DNA of 64,000 bases from Gammaproteobacteria bacterium (GTDB lineage: Bacteria; Pseudomonadota; Gammaproteobacteria; Enterobacterales; Permianibacteraceae), in assembly GCA_016182845.1 (NCBI GenBank), contig JACPFT010000015.1:1-64000 (forward strand), read 5' to 3'. The notes beneath the pieces are model-generated. The model worked only from the letters and a program-made list of their open reading frames with translations. It made no database searches and was not told the origin of the DNA. Below are positions 35,047 to 45,500 of the stretch, in pieces. The position numbers and the translations under genes were made by a program. Every line of letters starts with the position of its first letter. The stretch's first letter is position 1.

Positions 35047-35948
35047 ACACCGCCACCACCCTGTTAAAGCGCGAATTCTGGGAGCACAAGGGCGGCTTCT
35101 TCTGGACGCCCATCGCCCTGGGCGGCTTCCTGCTGCTGATGACCGTCATCGCCCTGACCACCGGCCGCCTGCACGGCACCATCCGTGTCGACGAACATGC
35201 GCTGAACTTCGGCGACCTTATCCAGCACCTGGCCAACCAGCCCTTCGCCGACAAGGCCGAGCATGTGCAGACCGTCCTGATGGGCCTGAGCATGCCCTTC
35301 CATATCGCCGTGTTCTTCGTGATCTGCTTCTATGCCGTGGGCTGTCTGTATGACGAGCGCAAGGACCGCAGCATCCTGTTCTGGCGCTCACTGCCGGTCT
35401 CGGACAGCAAGACCGTGCTGGCCAAGTTCGCCACCGCCCTGCTCGTCGCCCCGGCCCTGGCCTTGGCCGCGAGTTTCGCGACCCAGTTCCTCTGGCTGCT
35501 GCTGATGAGCATGGCCGCCTTCGGCCACGACATCCCGGTCTGGGAAAACGTCTGGGCGACCTCGGCCCCGTGGAGCCTGTGGCCTAGCCTGACCCTGGCC
35601 ACGGCCATCGACATGCTGTGGCTGGCCCCGCTCATCGGCTGGCTGTTCCTGGTCTCGGCCTACGCCAAGAAGGCGCCCCTGCTGATGGCGGTGCTGATCC
35701 CCCTGCTCTTGGCCTGGGCGGAGAGCATGTTCCTGCACAGCCATGTCCTGTTCGGCCTGCTGCGCGAGCGCTTCGAAGGGCCCCTCGCCGACATCTTCGA
35801 GCACCGGGGCGAAGGCTCGGTCCTGAGCGCCAGCACTAACCGCGCCCTGGAGCTGTTCGCCTCCAACAGCCTGTGGGCCGGCCTGGTGTTCGCCGCCCTG
35901 TGCCTGGCCGGCGCCATCTGGCTGCGCCGGCGCAGCGGTGAGGTGTGA
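35043..35948 (+). CDS. ABC transporter permease
   Basis: 301 residues with six predicted helices, of the ABC-2 type. Tryptophan- and leucine-rich segments at about 20-40, 82-105, 130-160, 180-205, 210-235 and 270-292. No peptide-sensing or signal domain. Substrate unknown; similar YtrA-regulated exporters respond to cell-wall-active compounds, which is inference only. Followed by a strong terminator. Confidence 0.88.
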   Translation: MNTATTLLKREFWEHKGGFFWTPIALGGFLLLMTVIALTTGRLHGTIRVDEHALNFGDLIQHLANQPFADKAEHVQTVLMGLSMPFHIAVFFVICFYAVGCLYDERKDRSILFWRSLPVSDSKTVLAKFATALLVAPALALAASFATQFLWLLLMSMAAFGHDIPVWENVWATSAPWSLWPSLTLATAIDMLWLAPLIGWLFLVSAYAKKAPLLMAVLIPLLLAWAESMFLHSHVLFGLLRERFEGPLADIFEHRGEGSVLSASTNRALELFASNSLWAGLVFAALCLAGAIWLRRRSGEV

Positions 35949-35966
35949 GCCCCCGCACCTCCCTCG

Positions 35967-35991
35967 GGGCCGGCATTCGCCGGCCCTTTTT
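35967..35991 (+). terminator. Terminator of the YtrA-ABC operon
   Basis: GGGCCGGC-ATTC-GCCGGCCC, a perfect eight-base-pair stem, followed by TTTTTCGTTT, 19 bases after the permease stop. Confidence 0.9.
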
Positions 35992-36029
35992 CGTTTCGCG
36001 CATTTCACGGGCGGACGTTCCGGGGAATA

Positions 36030-39000
36030 ATGGCCACTTTTGCACCGAGCCCGCCCATGTCCCTGATCCGCGATGTCCGCGACTTCTCCGGTTTCTTCAG
36101 CCAGCAGAGCCTCGCTCGCGGCCGGCGCTATTGCGAGGACGGTCAGGTCCTGCATCTGGAATGCGCGGCTGACAGCGCGCAGCGCCTGGAGCTCTTCGCC
36201 GAGGTCCAGGGCAGCGAGCCCTTCCCCTACGAGGTGGGCATCCAGGTGGAGCAGCGCCGGCGCAAGCTGGAACTGGTCAGCGATTGCTCCTGCCCGGTGG
36301 GCTTCCTGTGCAAGCACGCCGCCGCCGCGCTCCATGCCTTCCTGGCGCGCCGCCAGCCCGATGCCGGCGAGAGCCAAGTCCGCCGCCTGCGCGCCGCCGA
36401 GGAACAGAGGCTGCGCGCCTGGCTGGACAACCTGGCCCAGGCCGAGCGCGAGCCCCCAGCCGGCAACAACGAAGAGCTGCACTTCCTCATCGGCCACCGG
36501 GAAGGCAGCGCGCCGCTCCTGGCCTACCACCTCAGCCCCGTCACCATCTACCGGAAGAAAACCGGCGGCTGGAGCAAGCCCAAGCCGGTGAGCCTGGGTT
36601 ATTTCAAGCGTGCCACCGCCCCCGCGGCCCTGCAAAGCGACGAGGCCGTGCGCCTGCTCGCCCTGCTCAATGCCGAAGCCAGCTTCAGCGACTACGGCAA
36701 GAGCATCACCCTCACCGGGCCCGGCGGCGCCCATGCCCTGCGCGAGGTGGTGGGCACCGGACGCTGCCATTTCGGCGACGTGAATGCCCCTGCCCTCAGC
36801 TTGAGCGAGCCCCGGCGCATCGCGCCGAGCTGGCAGCCCGGCGCCGACGGCCAGCAACGCCTGGTCCTGGGCGAACCGGACTGGCGCATCGTCCCCTCCG
36901 CGCCGCCCTATGCCCTGGATCTGACCGCCAATCAGGCCTTCGCCCTGGACCTGGGCCTGCCCCCGGCCCAGGCCGCCCAACTCTGCCAGGCGCCGGCCTT
37001 GAGCGAGGAGCTGGCGGAAAGCGCGGCGGCCCTGCTGGCCCTGCGCCTGCCCGCCCTGCCCCGGCCGCGCGCCACGGGCCCGGCGGCCCGTGAGGACCTG
37101 CGCCCGACCCCGATCCTGCGCCTGGCCGCCATGGCCCTGCCCCGTTATCTCGACTACCTGGGCGGCGACAGCGGCCGGCTCTACTACGCCAGCCTGGAAT
37201 TCGATTACGCCGGGACGCGCATCGCCGCCGATGCGACCGCCCCCATCATCGAGGTGGACGGGCAGCGCGTGCGCCGCCATCCGGAGGAGCAGGCCGCCGC
37301 CGCGCGGCTGAACGGGGAGTTCATGCCGCTCCTGAAGCGCGTCCCCTCCTATGCGGCACGCGAGCTGCCGGCCCCGGCCTGGACCTTGGAGACGCCCGGC
37401 CACTGGCTGCGCTGGCTGCTCGCCGGGCCCGCCGCCTTCCAGGCCGAGGGCTGGCGGGTCGAATTCGACACGAGCTTCGACCTGCGCCTGCTGGAACCCG
37501 GCGGCTGGTATGCCGATTTCGAGGAGGGCGGCAAGGACGACTGGTTCGATCTGGCCCTGGGCATCACCCTGAACGGCATGCGTTTCAACCTCCTGCCGGC
37601 CCTGCAGGAAGCCTTGATCATGGGCACGCTGGACCGCGACTGGCAGGACATCCTGCTGCCCGGTCCCGAGGCCGGCCAGTATGTGCGCCTGGCCGGCGAA
37701 CGGCTCAAGACCCTGGTCGCCACCCTGGTGGAGCTCTATGGCGCCAAGCTCAACAAGGAGGGGCGCCTCAAGCTGCCCGCCTCCCAGGCCTACCGCCTGG
37801 AGCGTATCGCCGACCTGGAATGGCGCGGCGGCGAGCGCCTGAGAGCGACCGTCGCCAAGCTGCGCGACTTCCAGGGCCTGCAAGCCGCGGCGACGCCGGC
37901 CGGCTTCGCGGCCACCCTGCGCCCTTACCAGGGCCTGGGCCTCGCCTGGCTGCAATTCCTGCGCGACTACGATCTCAACGGCATCCTCGCCGACGACATG
38001 GGCCTGGGCAAAACCCTGCAGACCCTGGCCCATGTCTTGACCGAGAAGGCCGCCGGACGTTTGAAGCATCCCGCCCTGGTGGTCTGCCCTACGAGCCTGG
38101 TGGCCAATTGGCGCAGCGAGGCGGCGCGTTTCGCGCCGGACTTGAAGACCCTGGTGCTGCACGGCGCCAAGCGCCATGGCAGCTTCGCCGAGCTGAAGTC
38201 CTGCGATCTGGCCATCACCACCTACCCGCTGATCGCCCGGGACCTGGAAGCCCTGAAGAAGCAGCGCCTGCATTTGCTGATCCTGGACGAGGCCCAGACC
38301 ATCAAGAACCCCAAGGCCAAGGCCTCCGAGGCCGTGCGCGCGCTCAAGGCCGCGCACCGCCTGTGCCTGACCGGCACCCCCATGGAGAATCACCTGGGCG
38401 AGCTGTGGAGCCTGATGGACTTCCTCATGCCCGGCCTGCTCGGCGACGCCGAAACCTTCCGGCGCGTCTACCGCAAGCCCATCGAGAACCAGGGGGACAG
38501 CGAACGCCAGGCGGCCTTGAGCCAGCGCTTAGGCCCTTTCATGCTGCGCCGGCGCAAGCAGGACGTCCTCGCCGAGCTGCCGCCCAAGACCGAGATCACG
38601 CGCACCATCGCCCTGAGCGGCAAGCAGCGAGATCTCTACGAGAGCGTGCGGATGTCGGTCCAGGAGGACTTGCGCAAGGCGATCGCCGCCAAGGGCCTGG
38701 GGCGCAGCCAGATCGCCGTGCTCGATGCCCTGCTCAAGCTCCGGCAAGTCTGCTGCGACCCGCGCCTGGTCAAGCTGGACAGCGCCAAGACCGTCAAGGA
38801 CTCGGCCAAGCTGGACTTCCTCATGGAACTCCTGCCTTCCCTGGTCGAGGAAGGCCGGCGCGTCCTGCTCTTCTCCCAGTTCACCGAGATGCTGGGCCTC
38901 GTCGAGGAGGCCGTTACCCAAGCAGGCATCGCCTACGTCAAGCTAACCGGCCAGACCAAGGACCGGGAAACCCCGGTGCGCCGCTTCCAGAACGGCGAAG

Positions 39001-39314
39001 TGCCGCTCTTCCTCATCAGCCTGAAGGCCGGCGGCACGGGCCTGAACCTCACCGCCGCCGACACCGTGATCCTCTACGACCCCTGGTGGAACCCGGCCGT
39101 CGAGGCCCAGGCCGCCGACCGCGCCCATCGCATCGGCCAGGACAAACCGGTTTTCGTCTACCGCCTGGTCAGCGAGGACACCGTGGAGGAGAAGATCCTG
39201 GCCCTGCAGGAGCGCAAGCGGGCCCTGGCGGAGAGCGTGTACGGCGGCGAAGGCGGCGGCGCTGCGGCGTTCACGACGGAGGATCTGGAGGCGCTGCTCA
39301 AGCCACTGGAATGA
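36030..39314 (+). CDS. SNF2-family helicase with SWIM zinc finger
   Basis: 1094 residues. N-terminal SWIM zinc finger with CSCPVGFLCKHAAAAL (about 85-100). Central region of about 500 residues without recognised motifs. SNF2 ATPase: LADDMGLGKTLQTLAHVL (Walker A, about 650), LLILDEAQTIKN (DEAQ, about 750), and C-terminal helicase half with FSQFTEMLGLVE, LKAGGTGLNLTAA and QAADRAHRIGQ (about 1025). Bacterial SNF2/SWIM proteins are widespread but of unknown role; unlike RapA there is no RNA-polymerase-binding domain. Start at 36030 has GGGGA close upstream; ATG 36057 is an alternative. Stand-alone gene, not in a defence locus. Confidence 0.9.
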   Translation: MATFAPSPPMSLIRDVRDFSGFFSQQSLARGRRYCEDGQVLHLECAADSAQRLELFAEVQGSEPFPYEVGIQVEQRRRKLELVSDCSCPVGFLCKHAAAALHAFLARRQPDAGESQVRRLRAAEEQRLRAWLDNLAQAEREPPAGNNEELHFLIGHREGSAPLLAYHLSPVTIYRKKTGGWSKPKPVSLGYFKRATAPAALQSDEAVRLLALLNAEASFSDYGKSITLTGPGGAHALREVVGTGRCHFGDVNAPALSLSEPRRIAPSWQPGADGQQRLVLGEPDWRIVPSAPPYALDLTANQAFALDLGLPPAQAAQLCQAPALSEELAESAAALLALRLPALPRPRATGPAAREDLRPTPILRLAAMALPRYLDYLGGDSGRLYYASLEFDYAGTRIAADATAPIIEVDGQRVRRHPEEQAAAARLNGEFMPLLKRVPSYAARELPAPAWTLETPGHWLRWLLAGPAAFQAEGWRVEFDTSFDLRLLEPGGWYADFEEGGKDDWFDLALGITLNGMRFNLLPALQEALIMGTLDRDWQDILLPGPEAGQYVRLAGERLKTLVATLVELYGAKLNKEGRLKLPASQAYRLERIADLEWRGGERLRATVAKLRDFQGLQAAATPAGFAATLRPYQGLGLAWLQFLRDYDLNGILADDMGLGKTLQTLAHVLTEKAAGRLKHPALVVCPTSLVANWRSEAARFAPDLKTLVLHGAKRHGSFAELKSCDLAITTYPLIARDLEALKKQRLHLLILDEAQTIKNPKAKASEAVRALKAAHRLCLTGTPMENHLGELWSLMDFLMPGLLGDAETFRRVYRKPIENQGDSERQAALSQRLGPFMLRRRKQDVLAELPPKTEITRTIALSGKQRDLYESVRMSVQEDLRKAIAAKGLGRSQIAVLDALLKLRQVCCDPRLVKLDSAKTVKDSAKLDFLMELLPSLVEEGRRVLLFSQFTEMLGLVEEAVTQAGIAYVKLTGQTKDRETPVRRFQNGEVPLFLISLKAGGTGLNLTAADTVILYDPWWNPAVEAQAADRAHRIGQDKPVFVYRLVSEDTVEEKILALQERKRALAESVYGGEGGGAAAFTTEDLEALLKPLE

Positions 39315-39320
39315 AGCGAT

Positions 39321-39420
39321 GTAACCGCGAAGGCCGCGAAGGCCGCGAAGCAAGAGCGTCATGGCAAAATGCCGAGCATGCCATGAATCCTTTGCGGCCT
39401 TGGCGGCCTTCGCGGTTAAT
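39321..39420. repeat. Dispersed palindromic repeat, family A copy 4
   Basis: GTAACCGCGAAGGCCGCGAA at the left end and GGCGGCCTTCGCGGTTAAT at the right end. The left arm has a tandem GAAGGCCGC. Sits exactly between the SNF2 stop (39314) and the convergent hrpB stop (39427). Confidence 0.88.
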
Positions 39421-39426
39421 CCTTCT

Positions 39427-41931
39427 TCACGTCCCGCGCGGCTTGGCCCTTGCGGTCGGCTCCGCCTCCAGGGGGTTATCCGGCCAGTAATGCTTGGGAT
39501 AGCGCCCCTTCATGTCCTTCTTCACGTCCGGATAGCCGACCGTCCAGAAACGCGCCAGATCGTCGGTGACCGCCACCGGCTTGTGCCCCGGCGAGAGCAT
39601 ATGCAGGAGCACCGGCAGGGCGCTGCCCAGGATGCGTGGGGTCTGTGCCTCGCCGAACAGTTCCTGGAGGCGCACCGCCAGAACCGGCGTTTCGGGCGAA
39701 TAGTCGAGGCGGATGCGCGAGCCGGTGGGCATGCGCACCGTCTCCGGCGCCAGGGCTTCCATCCGCTGCTGCGCCTCCCAGGGCAGCAGGCTCTTGAGCG
39801 CCGCCAGCAAGTCCAGCTGGGCCAGGTGCGACAGCCGGCTCATGCCCGTGAGATAGGGCAACAGCCAATCTTCTAGACCGGCCACCAAGGCCTGATCGCT
39901 GACGTCCGGCCATTCCGCCGGCTGCTTGCCGTGCAAGAAGCCCAGACGTTGCCGGTAGTTCATGGCCGCCTCGCTCCAGGGCAGGACCGCCAGGCCCTTG
40001 GCGCGTATGCCGGCGCACAAGCCCCGCGCCAGGACCTCCCCGGACAGGTTCTTGAGGGCCTCGGTCTTGAGCACGAGCTCGCCCAGACGCCACTCCCGGC
40101 GCGCCAGGACCGCCTCGTCGCGGGCGCTCCATTCGATGCGCTCGGTCTCCGCGATCCGTTCGGCGAAATGCCGTTCGATATCGTCCCGGGACAGCCGTGC
40201 CGCCAGGAAGATCTTGGCTTCCCGGGCCTGGCCGTCCAGTTCGGCGGCACAGAGATAGTCCTCCCGGGCCAGGGGGTCGGCCTCGTCCAGGACCGCCCCG
40301 CGCCCGCCGGAGAGCAAATACCTTCCGCGACCGCCGGGCCGGGCCTGGGCGATGCGATCCGGGTAGGCGAAGGCCAGCAGCAGGCCGGCCCAGGCCTCCT
40401 CGTCGCCGCGAGGCTCGGCGCGCAGCTCCAGTCGCCGCCGGTGTTGCTTGGCCGCATCCAAGGCCCGGTAAGCCGAGGCCCGATCCGCCGCCGCCGGCAG
40501 CGGCCGCTTGGCCTCCAGGGCGCGCAGGGCATGAACGCGCAGGACCACGTCGGCCTCGCGAAAGCCCCCGCCGCGCCAGATGTCCCGCTCGCCCAACAGG
40601 CCGGCCAGGAGGCAGGCCAGATCGCCCTGGCCCAGGGCCTTGCCCTTGAGGCACATATGGGCGAGGCGCGGGTGCACGGCCAGCTCGGCCATGGCCCGGC
40701 CGTGGCCGGTGATCCGGCCCTGCCCGTCCAGGGCGCCCAGCTCCTGCAAGAGCTCCCTGGCCTGCGCCACGGCCGCCGCCGGCGGCGCATCCAGCCAGGC
40801 CAGGGCATTCGGTTCGGCGCCCCAGGCCGCCAACTCCAGGAGCAGGGGCGCCAGATCGGCGGTGAGGATCTCGGGCTCGGTCTGCTTCTTGAGGCCAGCC
40901 TGTATGCCCTCGGTCCACAAGCGGTAACACACCCCGGCCTGCACGCGCCCGGCGCGGCCCCGGCGCTGATCGGCGGCGGCCAGGGACAGGCGCTGTGTGG
41001 TGAGCCGGGTCATGCCCGACACGGGATCGAAGGCCGGCGCCCGCGACCAGCCGCCGTCGACGACGACGCGGATGCCGGGAATGGTCAATGAGGTCTCGGC
41101 GATGGCCGTGGCCAGGACGAGCTTCCGAACGCCCGGCGGCGCCTCGTCCAGCGCAGCCTGCTGAGCCTCGCCGGCCAGCTCGCCGTAGAGCGGCGCGACC
41201 AGCAGGCCCGGCTCGGCATCGGCGCGCAGCCGCTCCTCCACCGCGCGGATCTCGCCCACGCCCGGCAGGAAGACCAGGACGTTGCCGGCCTCCTCGCGCA
41301 GGGCCTGGCGGACGCCGGCATGCACCGTCGCCGCCAGGGGCGTGCGCGGCTCCGGCTCCCGGCCCAGGTAACGGGCCTCCACCGGCCAGGCGCGGCCCTC
41401 GGAGGTGATGAGCGGCGCATCGCCCAGTAGCCTGGCCACCGGCGCCGCGTCCAGCGTCGCCGACATGACCAGGAGGCGCAGCTCTGGGCGCAGGGCGGCT
41501 TGCGCCTCCAGGGAGAGGGCCAGGGCCAGATCGGTGTTCAGGCTGCGCTCGTGGAATTCGTCGAAGATCACCAGGCCCACACCGGCCAGCTCCGGATCGT
41601 GCTGCAGCCGCCGGGTCAGGATGCCCTCGGTCACCACCTCGATGCGCGTTCTGGCTGAGACCTTGCTGTCGAAGCGGATGCGATAGCCGACGGTCTCGCC
41701 CACCGCCTCGCCCAAGGTCCGCGCCATCTGCCGCGCCGCCGCCCCGGCCGCGAGCCGGCGCGGCTCCAGCATGAGGATGCGCTGGCCGGCAAGCCAGGGT
41801 TCGTCCAGCACGGCGAGCGGCAGGCGCGTGGTCTTACCGGCGCCGGGCGGCGCCTGCAGCACGCAGGCCATGTGCCGGTTCAAGGCCGAGCGTAGCTCGG
41901 GGATCACATCGTCGATGGGCAGTTTTTGCAT
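39427..41931 (-). CDS. hrpB: ATP-dependent helicase HrpB
   Basis: DEAH-box RNA helicase family. 834 residues from ATG 41931. Walker A PPGAGKTTRL (about 28-37), DEFHERS Walker B (about 125), SAT motif VMSATLDAAP, and a QRRGRAGRVQAG motif VI. The C-terminal HrpB domain (about 700-830) with YSPETPVLAVRLQELFGEAQ and DLARFWTVGYPDVKKDMKGR is diagnostic, ending YPKHYWPDNPLEAEPT. The open frame extends 30 codons upstream, overlapping the thpR promoter region. Divergent from thpR. Confidence 0.95.
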   Translation of the reverse strand: MQKLPIDDVIPELRSALNRHMACVLQAPPGAGKTTRLPLAVLDEPWLAGQRILMLEPRRLAAGAAARQMARTLGEAVGETVGYRIRFDSKVSARTRIEVVTEGILTRRLQHDPELAGVGLVIFDEFHERSLNTDLALALSLEAQAALRPELRLLVMSATLDAAPVARLLGDAPLITSEGRAWPVEARYLGREPEPRTPLAATVHAGVRQALREEAGNVLVFLPGVGEIRAVEERLRADAEPGLLVAPLYGELAGEAQQAALDEAPPGVRKLVLATAIAETSLTIPGIRVVVDGGWSRAPAFDPVSGMTRLTTQRLSLAAADQRRGRAGRVQAGVCYRLWTEGIQAGLKKQTEPEILTADLAPLLLELAAWGAEPNALAWLDAPPAAAVAQARELLQELGALDGQGRITGHGRAMAELAVHPRLAHMCLKGKALGQGDLACLLAGLLGERDIWRGGGFREADVVLRVHALRALEAKRPLPAAADRASAYRALDAAKQHRRRLELRAEPRGDEEAWAGLLLAFAYPDRIAQARPGGRGRYLLSGGRGAVLDEADPLAREDYLCAAELDGQAREAKIFLAARLSRDDIERHFAERIAETERIEWSARDEAVLARREWRLGELVLKTEALKNLSGEVLARGLCAGIRAKGLAVLPWSEAAMNYRQRLGFLHGKQPAEWPDVSDQALVAGLEDWLLPYLTGMSRLSHLAQLDLLAALKSLLPWEAQQRMEALAPETVRMPTGSRIRLDYSPETPVLAVRLQELFGEAQTPRILGSALPVLLHMLSPGHKPVAVTDDLARFWTVGYPDVKKDMKGRYPKHYWPDNPLEAEPTARAKPRGT

Positions 41932-42019
41932 GGGCTGGGTGTACGGCAAGACCGGCGGGGTGCCGGAAAAGCCGCTATTGTAAGACGAAAGCCCGGAGCC
42001 CGTTTCGCCGGAACAGCCC

Positions 42020-42538
42020 ATGGCCCGTTTGTTCTACGCCCTGTCCCTGCCCGCCAAGACCCGCAACGCCATCTGCGCCTGGCGCGAGCGCTTGCCCCTG
42101 GGCAATCCGCGCTGGAGCCAGGGCGGCAATCTGCACCTCACCTTGAGTTTTCTCGGCGAGCAGGCGGAGGAAAAACTCCCGCAACTGCTGAGCTGCGCGG
42201 CGGGGCTAGAGGCCCGGGATTTCCGCCTGGAGCTAAAGGAGCTGCATTACTGGCGCCACGCCGATGTGCTGGTGCTCAGCCCCCGGGACACGCCGGAGGC
42301 GCTGACGCGCCTGGTCGAGGCGCTGCAGACCAACCTAGCCGCCGCCGGCATCGGCCATGACCGCAAGAGCTTCCGCCCCCACGTCACCCTGGCCCGCCAC
42401 TGCCGGCTGGACGAGGACTTGGACCTGCAGGCCCTGGCTCCCAAGCGGGCCTTCGGCTTTCAGGCCCGGGAATTCGGCCTCTACGAATCCCGCGACGGCC
42501 GCTATACGCCCCTCGCCCAGTGGAGGCTCAGCACCTGA
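42020..42538 (+). CDS. thpR: RNA 2',3'-cyclic phosphodiesterase (LigT)
   Basis: 2H phosphoesterase. 172 residues with the two catalytic His-x-Thr motifs: NLHLTLSFLGE (about 38-48) and RPHVTLARHC (about 115-124). Starts MARLFYALSLPAKTRNAI, a family hallmark. Adjacent to and divergent from hrpB. The 3' end overlaps the end of the convergent signalling gene by 11 bases. Confidence 0.92.
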   Translation: MARLFYALSLPAKTRNAICAWRERLPLGNPRWSQGGNLHLTLSFLGEQAEEKLPQLLSCAAGLEARDFRLELKELHYWRHADVLVLSPRDTPEALTRLVEALQTNLAAAGIGHDRKSFRPHVTLARHCRLDEDLDLQALAPKRAFGFQAREFGLYESRDGRYTPLAQWRLST

Positions 42539-45500
42539 TCCTTTGCGGCATAAAATTGCGCGCGTAGCTCAGGAAAGCCGGCTCCGGCAGGGGTTTGCTG
42601 AAGAAATACCCCTGGCCCTCCTCGCTGCCCATGGCCGCCAACATCGCGTACTGCTCGGCGGTTTCGATACCCTCGGCGATGGTATGCAAGTGCAGGCTGT
42701 GCGCCAGGGTAATAATGGATTGAATGATCGCCCGGCTTTCCTCGTCCTTGAGCACGTCGCGCACGAAGGACTGATCGATCTTGAGGGCATGCACCGGGAA
42801 TTGCTTCAGATAACTCAGGGACGAATAGCCCGTGCCGAAATCATCGATGGACAGGATGCAGCCCAGGCCGTGCAACTGGCGCAAGACCTGCAGCGTGCGC
42901 TCCATATTGTCCATGGTGGCGCTCTCGGTGATCTCCAGCTCCAGATTCTCGGCCGGCATGCCGGTTTCGCGCAGCGTCTTGGCCACCAGCTCCACCAAGC
43001 CATCCTCGCGAAATTGCACGGCCGAAAGATTCACCGCCACCTTGTCAACGACCAGCCCCTCTTCCCGCCACCGGCAATAATCGCGGCAGGCCTGCTCCAG
43101 GACCCAACGGCCGATTTCCACGATGAAGCCATTTTCCTCGGCGAGCGGAATGAACTGCCCAGGAGGAACCAAGCCCTTGTCGGGATTGCGCCAACGAATC
43201 AGGGCCTCCACCCCGCCGATGCCCCCCGAGGCGATGTCGATCTGCGGTTGATAATGCAACTCGAATTCGCTGTTCTTCAGGGCCTCGCGCATGCGGCTTT
43301 CCAACTCGAAGGCATAGCGCCCGCCGGCTTCCATGCTGGCCTCGTAGAACAGGAAATGCGTGCTGGAACGGGACTTGGCATGGCGCATGGCGATGCTCGA
43401 ATGCCGAATCAACTCCTCCACGGATTGACTGACGAAGGGAAACAAGGAAATACCCAAGGACGAGGCGATGGAGATGCTATTGCCCGCCACGTGGAAGGGC
43501 TCGGCCAGGGCCGCCACGCAGCGCCCGGCCAGATCCACCAGCTGGCTGTAGCACTGCTGATGCGCGAGCGGCATGCCGCCCAGGGCAATCAGGAACTGGT
43601 CCCCCTCGAAGCGCACCACATGGGACTCCCCCTTCAACAAGTCCCGCAAGCGCCCCGCGGTCTGCTTCAGGATCTCGTCGCCCACGCTATGCCCATAGCT
43701 GGCATTCACCTTGCCCAGGCGATCCAAATCCACGAACAAGGCCCCGCAGGCATGCTCCCCGTCCGCCACGTAGTCCTGCAGATAGGCATTCACCACATTA
43801 CGCAACGGCAGCCCGGTCAGGCTGTCGGTATTGGCATGATGCAAGGCGAGACGCATGCTGGCCCGCGCCAGATCCTGGGCCTCGTCCCGCTGCTTGCGCA
43901 GCTGGAAGGCGCTGCGCAGCGCCAATAAATTCGTCACCCGCGCCAAGAACTCGCCCTTGTCCACCGGCTTGGCCACGTAATCATTGGCGCCGACACTCAA
44001 GCCGGCGACGATGTCCTGCATCTGCGTCTTCGCCGACATCACCAGGATGGGCAGCTCCGTCAGCGGATAACGCTCGCGCACATGCTGACAAACCGCCAGC
44101 CCCGAAGCCACAGGCATCACCACGTCCACGCAGATCAGGTCCACATCGTCGTGGGCGTCCATAAAGGCGATGGCCTCGCCGCCATCGCGCACCAGACTGA
44201 CCCGATAGCCGGCATCGGCGAGAAAATCCCCCATCACGCAGCGACAGACCCGCTCGTCGTCGGCGACCAGCACATGGGCGCCAGGCCCGGGCCGAGACAA
44301 GACCTCCTCGTCCTGAACGACGGCCGGTCTTTCACGCGCGGGCCTGCTCGCCGGTGCGCCATTCTCGTTTGCGCAGACCCTCGGCAGGGTGAACAGGAAG
44401 CAACTGCCTTGCCCGACGGGATTGTCCTCGACCCAGATCCGCCCGCCGTGCAGCGCCAACAAATACCGGCAGATAGGCAGCCCAAGACCCACGCCCCCGG
44501 CGCCCGAATCCGTATGAGCCTGAGCGAAATCCTCGAAGATCGACGCCTTCATGGCATCGGGCACGCCGATCCCCTTATCGCAGACTCGAACCGTCACGGA
44601 CTCCTCATCCACGGAGCAATCGATCACCACCTCGCCCATGGGCGCGTACTTCAGGGCATTGCTAAGCAGATTGAACAAGACCTGTTCCAAACGGGACTCA
44701 TCGGCCTGAACCCAGATCGACCCAAGAGGAATGGCATTCACCACCCGCTCCTGAGGCTGGTTGAACATCACCGAAAATGTCTCGATGGTAAAAGCAACGA
44801 ACTCCCTGAGCTCCAAGGGCTTGGGAAAAATCTCCAGCTTGCCCTCCTTGAGCCGGGTAACGTCCAGGATATCGTCCACCAGCTTGGACAGACGCTTGCC
44901 GCTGGACACGATCATGCCCAGGCGGTTGCGAATGAACTCGGGGCTGTTCGCGCCACCGTCCTTCAGGGTTTCGGCGACGCCGATGATGCCGATTAATGGT
45001 GTGCGGAGCTCGTGGGAGGTCTTGGCGAGGAATTCGTCTTTGGCGGCATTCAGCGCTCTAAGCTCTCCACTTACCGCCTCCTGCATGGTGATTTTCAACA
45101 AATAGCCGCGTCGAATTAACAACAATGCGAACATGGTTAAAATAACGTAACCAGCATATGCCCACTTCGTAAGCCACCAAGGGGGTTCCATATGGATAAA
45201 CAACTGCATGGGCTCGGACTCTGAACCGCTACTGGACGACACCGCCTTCATTTCAAGCTCATAATCCCCGGGAGAAAGTCCTGTTAAAGCAACGTAGCGT
45301 TCCCCCGACGGCAAAACAACCCAGTCCTCATGAAGCCTACCTATCCGATATCGGTAGCTAACATCACTGGCACCCCGCATACCCATGGAGGCAAAGTAAA
45401 GCCTGAGCAAATGTTCATTGTAGTTAACACGCAAATGCTTGGCGTCAAATATCTCGCGGTCTAGCCGACTATCCATATGGTCAAGCTCGTAATCGTTGAC

